Source: an uncultured Sphingomonadales bacterium (GTDB taxonomy: Bacteria > Pseudomonadota > Alphaproteobacteria > Sphingomonadales > Sphingomonadaceae). Taken from it: a DNA stretch of 12,410 nucleotides. How positions within the stretch are numbered: position 1 is the first letter of the stretch; every line of letters begins with the position of its first letter. This document shows positions 5,974 to 12,410 of this stretch, one piece after another. The position numbers and the translations under genes were made by a program. The stretch is taken from positions 1 to 12,410 of the forward strand of contig CAIKKO010000314.1 in the NCBI GenBank assembly GCA_903828025.1, in the 5' to 3' direction. Under the pieces are notes generated by a model, which saw nothing but the letters and a program-made list of their open reading frames with translations, did not search any database and was not told the DNA's origin.

Positions 5974-7716
5974 TCACACCTTGTAGCGCGTCACGCCGCC
6001 GACAATCGTCTGCTGCACGCGGATATCCTTGATCTTTTCAGGGTCGATCGTGGCCGGATCGCCGTCCAGCAGCACCATGTCCGCCAGCTTGCCCACGCTG
6101 AGCGTGCCTTTGAGGTCTTCCTCGAACGAGGCGTGGGCGCCGTTGTTGCTGAGCACTTTGAGGCCCTCCATCACGGTGATCTTCTGGCTGGGGCCCCATA
6201 TCTCGCCGTTCCAGCCCTTGCGCGTGACCATGCCCTGCAGGCCCATCAGCGGCGCGAAGGGGCCCGGGGGGAAGTCCGACCCGGCGCAGACCGGCACGCC
6301 TGCGTCGATCATCATGCGGTAGGCCATCATGTGTTCCATCATCTCCGCGCCGTAGAAATGGAACTTGTCGGCGTTGTAATAGGCATAGCTGGTGAACAGC
6401 GCCGGGACCGCACCGAGTGCCTTGATCCGCCCCACCAGTTCGGGCGAAACATTGGTGCAGTGGGTGATCTTGGGGCGGCGGTCGGCGGGGCCGAGGAGCT
6501 TCGTGCCGCGTTCATAGGCGGTAAGCACCATGCCGATGGCAACATCGCCGTTGGCGTGGAAATTGGGCTGGATACCTGCGCGCATCTGCTTTTCGACCAG
6601 CGCATCGAGGCTCTCCTGCGTCTGCATGAGATTGCCGTAATAAGGCGGCGTGCGGCCCGGATAGGGCGTGGAACGCGACATCGTGCGTTCGGAAAACGAG
6701 CCGTCGGAGAACTGCTCGGCCGTGGCACCGATGCGAATCCACTCATCGCCAAAGCCCGTGCGCACCCCGTTGGCGATGAGCGCATCGAGGAACGCGCCGG
6801 AGGGTTCATAGGTGACGCGGTGGAGCAGCTTGCCCTCGCGGCGCAGCTGCTGGATCGCGCCCAGATCATCGGCGATGGTGGTGCCGGAGCCCACGAGGCC
6901 GGGCGCGGTGTGGCACACGCTGGTAAGGCCGTAGCGGACGAATTCCGAACTGATCTTCGCCGCCCCGGCCAAGGCGCGGGCGCGAGCCTGCTCGGGCGAA
7001 AACTCGGGCTCGGGCGTTTTGGCCTTGATCAGGTCGATCGCCTTGTCGGTCACACGCCCGGTGAGATTGCCGTTCGCGTCGCGGTCGAACGTGCCGCCGA
7101 AAGGATTAGGCGTATCGCGCGTGATCCCGGCAATCTGGAAGGCAAAGGAATTGACGACATAAGTATGCCCGCCGCGATGCGTGACGATGACCGGATGCGT
7201 GGTCGAGACGCGGTCGAGATCGGCCATGACCAGCGGGCGGCCGTCCTTGACCTTGGTATCGTCATAAAACTCGCCGCGCACCAGCTTGCCCGGCGGCGTA
7301 GCGGCCGCGCGCTCCTTGAGCAGCGCGACGATCCGGTCGATGGTGAAGAACTCGACCTCGAACGGATTGCCGACCAGCACGTCATCCAGCAGGCTTTCGC
7401 CCACCGCGTGAAGGTGCGCGTCGTTGAAGCCGGGCACAATCGCCTGCCCGCCCAGATCAATGACCTGCGTGCGCGCGGTGGCGAGCGTTTTCAGCTCCTC
7501 CCACGTGCCCACGCCGACAATCCGGCTGCCGGACATTGCAATGGCATCGGCATAGGGCACCGCCGGATCGAGCGTGTGGATGCGCCCGCCCCGCAGGATC
7601 AACGTCGGCGAGGGATCGAGCATCGCGGCCCACGCGCGCGGCGACAGGCTCACCAGTGCGAGCGCGCCGCCCGATCCCATCAACCCGCGTCGGGTAATTG
7701 CCAGCGATTGCGCCAT
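5974..7716 (-). CDS. YtcJ-like amidohydrolase, Tat-exported
   Basis: A 580-residue member of the amidohydrolase-3 (YtcJ-like) branch of the metal-dependent hydrolase superfamily, which hydrolyses C-N bonds in amides or cyclic compounds; the true substrate is unknown. Residues 1-31 form a twin-arginine signal (ITRRGLMG with Arg9-Arg10, a hydrophobic stretch, then AWA before a likely cleavage near Ala30), so a folded, metal-loaded enzyme is probably sent to the periplasm. The N-terminal beta-sandwich strand (LILRGGRIHTLD) leads to PGFNDAHLH with the metal-binding His101-x-His103. Later motifs are THRGGHTYVVNS, NFHANGDVAIG, THCTNVSPE and the late Asp in CAGSDFPPG, all usual for the family. Start ATG 7716 has a GGAGG ribosome site at good spacing. 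It lies 69 bp downstream of the GT2 gene on the same strand and may be co-transcribed. Confidence 0.9.
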   Translation of the reverse strand: MAQSLAITRRGLMGSGGALALVSLSPRAWAAMLDPSPTLILRGGRIHTLDPAVPYADAIAMSGSRIVGVGTWEELKTLATARTQVIDLGGQAIVPGFNDAHLHAVGESLLDDVLVGNPFEVEFFTIDRIVALLKERAAATPPGKLVRGEFYDDTKVKDGRPLVMADLDRVSTTHPVIVTHRGGHTYVVNSFAFQIAGITRDTPNPFGGTFDRDANGNLTGRVTDKAIDLIKAKTPEPEFSPEQARARALAGAAKISSEFVRYGLTSVCHTAPGLVGSGTTIADDLGAIQQLRREGKLLHRVTYEPSGAFLDALIANGVRTGFGDEWIRIGATAEQFSDGSFSERTMSRSTPYPGRTPPYYGNLMQTQESLDALVEKQMRAGIQPNFHANGDVAIGMVLTAYERGTKLLGPADRRPKITHCTNVSPELVGRIKALGAVPALFTSYAYYNADKFHFYGAEMMEHMMAYRMMIDAGVPVCAGSDFPPGPFAPLMGLQGMVTRKGWNGEIWGPSQKITVMEGLKVLSNNGAHASFEEDLKGTLSVGKLADMVLLDGDPATIDPEKIKDIRVQQTIVGGVTRYKV

Positions 7717-7785
7717 GTCATGCCCTCCATGCCCCAGAATGCGGCATGGTGCTGGCGTTATGACACCAATGCAAGGGCGATCACG

Positions 7786-9219
7786 TCAGGCCTGCGCTTC
7801 CAGCGCTGTCCGGGTCTGGCGGGTCCAGGTCTGGCTGCCGGTGAGGAAGGCGTACCAGCCATAGACCGCCCCGGCGTGGCGCAGGAGCTGGAAGCTGAAC
7901 GGCTCGGCTATCGCGGCCAGGAGTGCGGGACCGAGGTCTAGGCCCTCTCGCTGGCCAGTCCAGCGCTTGTAGATGCCGAGCGACCAGAGGTGGAAGGTGA
8001 GATCGACCACGATCTTGGCAATCATCACGAGCAGGATCGGGAACGCGAGATAGAACCGGCCCGTCGCGACCAGCCAGATCAGGATGGCGAACGCGCCAAG
8101 GCCATAGATCGGCTGCAGGGTATCGAGCGCCTTGACCGGCAGCATGCGCGTGCCGAGCAGGCCGTAGTGGGCGTTGCCCACCATGTCGCGGTTCCAGTAC
8201 TGCGTCTGGAGGAAGCCGCCGAACCAGCGCTGGCGCTGCTTGAGGAAGCCGCGAATGCTTGCGGGCGCATCGGTCCGCGCCAAGGCCCCGCCGACCACGC
8301 CGACATGCCAACCGAGGCCGTTGTCGTGGCTATGGCGGTGGAGGCGGTGGATCAGCTCGTAATCCTCAACCATGCAATCGGGATCGAACCCGCCCACGGC
8401 CAGCACCGCCTCGCGCCGGAACGCCGCGAACGCGCCCGAGATCAGCAGCAGGCCATTGAGTTGCATCCACGCATCGCGCGAGAGGAAATTGCGCACGTAT
8501 TCGTAGGACTGGAACCATTCGAACAGGCGGCCCGAAAGTGAAGGACCGCAAATCGGCACAAGCACGCCGGTGGCCGCCGCCAGCCGGGCGTCGCGCACAA
8601 AGGCGGCGCGCATGGCGGCAATCGCACCGGGTTCGAGCAGCGTATCGGCATCGACCGTGAGCACCACGTCCTCGTGGCTGCGCTGCAGCGCCTGGTTGAG
8701 CGCGCGGGCCTTGCCGCCATGCGGCAGGCGCAGCCATTGCAGGCGGGTGGCGTTGATGGTGGTTTCGGCGAGGCCTCCCAGCACGGGGGCGGCAAGGCCA
8801 TAGCCGGCCAGCATGGCGGCAGGCGTGTCGTCGCTCGATCCGTCGTCGGCAATGAGGATCGCCTCGGGTGCCTCCGCCTGCGCGAGGAGGCGGTCGATGG
8901 TCAGACGGATGACACCCGCCTCGTTGTGTGCGGCGACAATAACACCCAGTGTCGGTCGGGCACCCGGCGCCGCAGGTACCGGCGCATCGTGCGCCAGCTT
9001 GCGGATCTGCCACGCGGTGAACAGCAGCAGCGAGGTATCGTAGAGGATATAGACGATGCCGACCGACCACATGCCAAGCCCTTGCCGGTAGAACGCCTGC
9101 GCGGCCAGGATCACGAACAGCAGCGGCGCAGCGATCGAGATCAGGCGGCTCGCCAGCGGAATTGGCCGCGGGGTGAAGCGCGGAGACTGGGCGTGGAGGA
9201 GCGTTTCGAGCGAAGGCAT
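7786..9219 (-). CDS. Membrane-bound family 2 glycosyltransferase (processive, PgaC/hyaluronan-synthase-like)
   Basis: A 477-residue inner-membrane sugar transferase. Two N-terminal membrane helices (about 24-44 and 50-70) precede a GT-A domain with VIVAAHNEAG (93-102), DDGSSDDT (125-132), GGKARALN (168-175), the DAD metal motif (190-192), the ED catalytic-base region (285-286) and QRQRW (328-332). The full D, DXD, D, Q-x-x-R-W set is the hallmark of processive beta-glycan synthases such as cellulose, poly-GlcNAc and hyaluronan synthases. About three C-terminal helices (from ~385) complete the transport-channel-like topology. The frame stays open upstream to 9453, but that extension would run into the divergent cytochrome gene and looks non-coding, so I chose ATG 9219, where MPSLETLLHAQ begins. 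The ribosome site is weak (CAGG). The product may be a polysaccharide or a glycolipid; no PilZ domain or partner gene is adjacent. Confidence 0.88.
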   Translation of the reverse strand: MPSLETLLHAQSPRFTPRPIPLASRLISIAAPLLFVILAAQAFYRQGLGMWSVGIVYILYDTSLLLFTAWQIRKLAHDAPVPAAPGARPTLGVIVAAHNEAGVIRLTIDRLLAQAEAPEAILIADDGSSDDTPAAMLAGYGLAAPVLGGLAETTINATRLQWLRLPHGGKARALNQALQRSHEDVVLTVDADTLLEPGAIAAMRAAFVRDARLAAATGVLVPICGPSLSGRLFEWFQSYEYVRNFLSRDAWMQLNGLLLISGAFAAFRREAVLAVGGFDPDCMVEDYELIHRLHRHSHDNGLGWHVGVVGGALARTDAPASIRGFLKQRQRWFGGFLQTQYWNRDMVGNAHYGLLGTRMLPVKALDTLQPIYGLGAFAILIWLVATGRFYLAFPILLVMIAKIVVDLTFHLWSLGIYKRWTGQREGLDLGPALLAAIAEPFSFQLLRHAGAVYGWYAFLTGSQTWTRQTRTALEAQA

Positions 9220-9316
9220 GGGCGGCCTGTAACGATCCTTGTCTGAACGCGCTATTGCGTTTGCGGGGCAGGTAGGTGAAGGTTTGGCAACTTTTGCAGG
9301 AAGCTCGGGAGCATCC
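9220..9316. promoter_or_regulatory. Divergent promoter region of GT2 and cytochrome b561 genes
   Basis: These 97 bp must hold the start signals for both divergent genes. A small inverted repeat, AACGC (9246-9250) and GCGTT (9257-9261) with a 6-bp centre, sits roughly in the middle. No hexamer pair is convincing on either strand. GGGAG at 9307-9311 is a good ribosome site for the cytochrome gene. Confidence 0.4.
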
Positions 9317-9871
9317 ATGGTCAAGAAATACACCGGTGTCGCGATCGCTCTGCACTGGATCATCGCGGTGGGCATCATCGTCAACGCCGCGCTGCCGTGG
9401 ATCTGGGAGGCGGTCAGCGACGACGCCGTGCGGCCGCTGATTGATGCGCACAAGTCGATCGGTGTAACGGTGCTGGGCCTTGCGGTGATGCGGCTGCTGT
9501 GGCGGCTGACGCACCGGCCGCCCGCCCTCCCCGCCAGCTACAAACCGTGGGAAGTCACCGCCAGCCATGCCGCGCACTGGGCGCTCTATGCGATCATCTT
9601 CGCGATGCCGCTGACCGGATGGATCATGGATTCGGCATGGAAAGACGCCGCAACACACCCGATGCACTGGTTCGGCTTGTTCGAATGGCCGCGCATCGCT
9701 CCGGTGATGGCGCTCGACGAGGCGACCAAGAAATCGGTGCACGACAGCTTCGGCGCAGCGCACAGCTTGCTGGGCTGGGTGCTTTATGGCCTGTTCGCGC
9801 TCCACGTCGGCGCCGCGCTCAAGCACCAGTGGATGGACGGCGAAGCGGAACTGCAGCGGATGTTGCCCTGA
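9317..9871 (+). CDS. Cytochrome b561 family di-heme membrane protein (CybB-like)
   Basis: A 184-residue, four-helix inner-membrane cytochrome b, likely passing electrons between the quinone pool and periplasmic or membrane partners. Residues 8-26 form helix 1 with His13 (ALHW). His45 (DAHKSIG) opens helix 2, His87 (SHAAHW) opens helix 3, and His149 (GAAHSLLGW) and His163 (ALHVGAALKH) lie in helix 4. This His pattern matches the heme-b ligands of bacterial CybB. The loop with LTHRPPALP and the LTGWIMDSA segment are also usual for the family. I chose ATG 9317 (MVKKYTGVAIALHW) because it gives the standard short cytoplasmic N-terminus and has GGGAG upstream; upstream in-frame codons have no support. 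Length is normal for the family. It stands alone, with no YceI-like partner in view. Confidence 0.93.
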   Translation: MVKKYTGVAIALHWIIAVGIIVNAALPWIWEAVSDDAVRPLIDAHKSIGVTVLGLAVMRLLWRLTHRPPALPASYKPWEVTASHAAHWALYAIIFAMPLTGWIMDSAWKDAATHPMHWFGLFEWPRIAPVMALDEATKKSVHDSFGAAHSLLGWVLYGLFALHVGAALKHQWMDGEAELQRMLP

Positions 9872-9889
9872 GGCGCTAACCGACCTGAT

Positions 9890-9928
9890 TTATCCCACAA
9901 ATTTGCATTTTCTAAAAATGTGGGATAA
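9890..9928. promoter_or_regulatory. Perfect 10-bp inverted repeat in an AT-rich promoter
   Basis: TTATCCCACA (9890-9899) and TGTGGGATAA (9919-9928) are perfect inverted copies separated by 19 bp, in a strikingly AT-rich 50-bp stretch. A nested repeat, CATTTT (9906-9911) and AAAATG (9915-9920), gives a competing small hairpin. The right arm overlaps GATAAT (9924-9929), a good -10 box, while TTTGCA/TTGCAT near 9902-9908 could be the -35 with 15-16 bp spacing. This is best read as an operator covering the promoter of the next gene. Confidence 0.6.
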
Positions 9929-9937
9929 TTACCGGTT

Positions 9938-10939
9938 ATGATCCCGCTTCGCCCCTTTTCCGATGAGCAGTCGCGCCTGCTCGTCAATTTGCGGCAGCGT
10001 TATGAAGTGTGGATGGCAGCAGAGCAGGCGCTTGCCGCAATGCCCTATGACCTCAGGCGCAAGACCGTCGCAGGCGGCACCTATCTCTATGAAATTCACG
10101 GCCGCGGCGGCAACGGCAAGAGCCTGGGCCGGATGGATGAGGCGCTGACCGCCCGGTTCGAGGCCTATCACGCCCGCAAAACCGCGCTGAAAGCCCAGAT
10201 CATCGCGCTGCGCCCGGCGCTGGCCGAAAGCGCTGCGCTCTACCGCGCCTTGCGGCTGCCGCTGCTTTCAAGCGAGGCCGGACCGATCTTGCGCGAATGT
10301 GACCGCCGCCGCCTGCTCGGCTCGCACCTGCTGGTTATCGGCACCAACGCCGTCGCGGCCTATATGGCGGAGGCCAATGGCGCGATTGCCCTGCCCGATG
10401 AAACCGAGGACTTCGATCTGGCGTGGGTGGCAGAGGCCCCGGACGAGGCGGAGCGCCGCGTGTGGGACATGCTCAAGGCGGTCGATCCGACGTTCACGAT
10501 CAACAGCGAGCGCGATTTTCAGGCGCGCAATGCCAAGGCTTATGAGGTGGAACTGCTCGTCGCCCCCTCGCGCGCAGGTACACTGAGCAGCAAAGATCAG
10601 CCGCGCCCGGTCCCCCTGCCTGAACAGGAGTGGCTACTGCTTGGCCGCCCGGTCGATCAGGTGATCGGCTGCCGCGACGGCTCGCCTGCCCGTATCGTCG
10701 CGCCCGATCCGCGCTGGTTCGCGCTCCACAAACTGTGGATGGCAGCGCAGGCCAAGCGCAATCCGCTGAAACGGCCAAAGGATCGCAAGCAAGGCCTCGC
10801 GCTGCTCAATGCCGTCAGCAGCGCAATGCCGCACTATCCTATGGACGATACCTTTGCTGCGGAATTGCCCCCGGAACTGCTGCCACATCTGGCCGATTGG
10901 CAGAAGCTGAGCCCCGCAGCACGCGAAGCCTCATGGTGA
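9938..10939 (+). CDS. GSU2403-like nucleotidyltransferase-fold protein
   Basis: A 333-residue protein that I match to the GSU2403-like nucleotidyltransferase-fold group (Pfam NTP_transf_8 type); no member function is firmly known to me. The N-terminal helical part (residues ~1-110) carries the family's GTYLYEIHGRGGNGKSLGRMDE stretch. The polymerase-beta-like core shows LLVIGTNAVAAYMAEA (GTNA at 135-138) and then TEDFDLAW, with Asp158 and Asp160 as the likely metal-binding pair. A C-terminal segment, WFALHKLWMAAQAKRNPLKRPKDRKQG, is conserved in the family and rich in basic residues. It should transfer a nucleotide to a protein, RNA or small molecule, by analogy with MNT/AbiEii-type enzymes. 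The ATG at 9938 has no Shine-Dalgarno and lies only eight bases after a -10-like box, pointing to a leaderless mRNA. No partner gene sits next to it. Confidence 0.8.
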   Translation: MIPLRPFSDEQSRLLVNLRQRYEVWMAAEQALAAMPYDLRRKTVAGGTYLYEIHGRGGNGKSLGRMDEALTARFEAYHARKTALKAQIIALRPALAESAALYRALRLPLLSSEAGPILRECDRRRLLGSHLLVIGTNAVAAYMAEANGAIALPDETEDFDLAWVAEAPDEAERRVWDMLKAVDPTFTINSERDFQARNAKAYEVELLVAPSRAGTLSSKDQPRPVPLPEQEWLLLGRPVDQVIGCRDGSPARIVAPDPRWFALHKLWMAAQAKRNPLKRPKDRKQGLALLNAVSSAMPHYPMDDTFAAELPPELLPHLADWQKLSPAAREASW

Positions 10940-10955
10940 GTGCTCACGCCGCCGC

Positions 10956-10983
10956 TTGACAGCGCGCGGGCCAGACCTACCCC
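10956..10983 (+). promoter_or_regulatory. Possible promoter for second amidohydrolase gene
   Basis: TTGACA at 10956-10961 is a perfect -35 hexamer. The best -10 at the right distance is TACCCC (10978-10983, 16-bp spacing), which is poor. The transcript would have a leader of about 25 bases before the ATG at 11015. Confidence 0.35.
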
Positions 10984-11014
10984 TTGCATTTCTGGATTGA
11001 TGCGGGGGTCTGTG

Positions 11015-12410
11015 ATGTCGAGATTGGTCGTTCTTTGCGCTGCAGCCTTGCTGGCGAGCGCCGCCTCTGCCCATGCCAAACCCGTGGCCGCCGATACGGT
11101 GCTGCGGCACGGCACGATCCTCACGGTCGACGCGAAGGACCGCGTCGTCTCGGCCATGGCGATCCGGGGCGGGCGTATCATCGCGCTGGGCAGCGACAAG
11201 GCCGTGGCCGCCTATATCGGCCGCAAGACCAAAGTGATCGACCTTGCCGGGCGCACTGCCACCCCCGGCATGATCGACGCGCATGCCCATGCGCTCGAAG
11301 GCGGCATCGACGAAGTGGCGAACCTTCAGTTGGGCGAGGCCTCCAGCATCGCCGATTTCCTCGCCCGGGTTAAGGCACGCGCGGCGGAGCTACCGGCAGG
11401 GGCATGGCTGACCGGCTCGGGCTGGAACGAATCGCGCATGGCCGAACACCATCCGCCGAGCCTCGCCGAACTCGATGCCGTATCGGGGGACCACCCGGTC
11501 GCGCTTGAAAACACCACCGGGCACTACACTCTGGTCAACAGCGCGGCGCTGAAGCTGGCCGGGATCACTACCACCACGCCCGATCCGGCGGGCGGGCGCT
11601 TTGACAAGGATGCAGCGGGCGCGCTCAACGGCGTTGTCTATGACAGCGCGAAAGTCGTGATCGAGAAGCTGATACCGCCGGTCGATGCAGCAACGCGCGC
11701 CAAGGGGCTGACGCATGTTATCGCAGGCGCGCTCGCTGAGGGGCTGACCGGCTTCAAGGACCCGGATACCACCCGCCTGCAGTGGGTTGTCTATGCAGAT
11801 GCGGCAAAACGGGCGCCGCTCCCCATGCATATCTGCACGCTCGCTCACGCTGGGACTGACCTGACCACGGCGCTCGCGACAGTCGCCGACTACCGCGAGC
11901 GCAAGCGGGAGGTGGCCGGCCTGAAGGGCCGCAATCTCGATGTCTGCGGGGTCAAGATCTACATGGACGGATCGGGCGCGGGGCGCACGGCGTGGATGTA
12001 CCAGCCGTTCGAGACGGATGCATCGCATGCCAATCCGGGCACAGGCTTTCCGATGATGGGGGCCGATGTCTACCGCCAGATGGTGGACTTGTTCACGAAG
12101 GAGGGCATTCCCATCGGCACCCATGCGATTGGCGACCGCGCGATCGATACCGTGGTTGATGCTTATGCCGATGCGCTGAAGAAATTGCCGAAGATGGGTC
12201 TGCGCCACAGCCTGATCCATGCCAACTTGCCGACAGAGCATGCCATGGGCGTGATGGCTGATCTCCAGCGCCAGTATGATTCCGGCTATCCGGAGGCGCA
12301 GGCGGAGTTCCTCTGGTTCCTCGGCGATGCACTCGCGGCGGGCTGGGGGCCGGAGCGCAGCGCGCACATGATGCCGTTCGCGACGTACGTGAAGCGCGGC
12401 ATGCTCTACA
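11015..12410 (+). CDS. YtcJ-like amidohydrolase with Sec signal peptide (3' end missing)
   Basis: An open frame of about 465 codons without a stop, running off the right edge; the family is usually 540-600 residues, so most of the catalytic domain is visible. Residues 1-21 are a Sec-type signal (basic start, LVVLCAAALLASAASA, probable cleavage after AHA), so the enzyme is likely periplasmic or, less probably, anchored. LRHGTILTVD begins the small beta domain and PGMIDAHAH gives the metal-binding His90-x-His92. Further family motifs are ENTTGHYTLVNSAAL, VKIYMDGSGAGRTAWMY and GTHAIGDRAIDTVVDAY, with RHSLIHANLP after it. The ATG at 11015 follows a GGGGG ribosome site; a GTG directly before it is an alternative. 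It belongs to the same family as the Tat-exported enzyme at 5974-7716, but the two differ clearly in sequence and export route. The substrate is unknown. Confidence 0.9.
   Translation, partial: MSRLVVLCAAALLASAASAHAKPVAADTVLRHGTILTVDAKDRVVSAMAIRGGRIIALGSDKAVAAYIGRKTKVIDLAGRTATPGMIDAHAHALEGGIDEVANLQLGEASSIADFLARVKARAAELPAGAWLTGSGWNESRMAEHHPPSLAELDAVSGDHPVALENTTGHYTLVNSAALKLAGITTTTPDPAGGRFDKDAAGALNGVVYDSAKVVIEKLIPPVDAATRAKGLTHVIAGALAEGLTGFKDPDTTRLQWVVYADAAKRAPLPMHICTLAHAGTDLTTALATVADYRERKREVAGLKGRNLDVCGVKIYMDGSGAGRTAWMYQPFETDASHANPGTGFPMMGADVYRQMVDLFTKEGIPIGTHAIGDRAIDTVVDAYADALKKLPKMGLRHSLIHANLPTEHAMGVMADLQRQYDSGYPEAQAEFLWFLGDALAAGWGPERSAHMMPFATYVKRGMLY

Noticed and set aside
5899..7941. Open frame of 680 codons on the plus strand opposite the Tat amidohydrolase
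   Set aside because: Low-complexity Arg/His/Ala/Gly composition and no motif; the minus strand encodes a clear amidohydrolase with a Tat signal.
8366..9826. Open frame of 486 codons on the minus strand spanning GT2, the divergent promoter and cytochrome b561
   Set aside because: It crosses two well-supported genes in different frames and its translation is Arg/Pro/Ala-rich with no domain.

Overview
The window is GC-rich alphaproteobacterial DNA, most likely from a sphingomonad such as Novosphingobium or a relative. The placement is inferred from the PhyR-type receiver end at the left edge, the codon bias, and the type of conserved membrane protein and periplasmic amidohydrolases present. It reads as chromosomal accessory or metabolic DNA. 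I see no tRNA, rRNA, IS element, integrase, phage gene or CRISPR array.

Layout, left to right. (1) 3-416 (+) is the 3' end of a response-regulator gene whose receiver resembles PhyR, the general-stress-response regulator, but which carries an unusual C-terminal tail. (2) 471-2027 (+) encodes a polytopic membrane protein with a GT-C-like look, followed closely by (3) metY (2056-3360, +), the O-acetylhomoserine sulfhydrylase of methionine synthesis. (4) After about 150 bp comes a small GT32 glycosyltransferase gene (3518-4177, +) of clearly lower GC content. (5) Convergent to it is a two-domain protein (4214-5764, -) with an N-terminal GT32 transferase and a C-terminal FkbM-type methyltransferase. 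(6) Upstream of that on the minus strand lie a Tat-exported YtcJ-like amidohydrolase (5974-7716, -) and a membrane-bound processive GT2 glycosyltransferase (7786-9219, -). These three minus-strand genes may form one transcription unit, although a 209-bp gap with a 15-bp tandem repeat precedes the GT32-FkbM gene. (7) Divergent from the GT2 gene is a cytochrome b561 (9317-9871, +). (8) Next is a GSU2403-like nucleotidyltransferase-fold protein (9938-10939, +), whose short AT-rich promoter region holds a perfect 10-bp inverted repeat and appears to give a leaderless transcript. (9) A second YtcJ-like amidohydrolase, with a Sec-type signal peptide, starts at 11015 (+) and runs off the right edge.

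Functionally, four of the nine complete or near-complete genes are tied to glycan synthesis or modification (GT-C-like membrane protein, GT32, GT32-FkbM, GT2), so the middle of the window looks like a small surface-polysaccharide or glycoconjugate locus. metY, cytochrome b561 and the amidohydrolases look like ordinary metabolism. I found no convincing wholly new multi-gene system. The best leads are the nucleotidyltransferase gene with its inverted repeat and apparent leaderless start, the GT32-FkbM fusion, and the tailed PhyR-like receiver.
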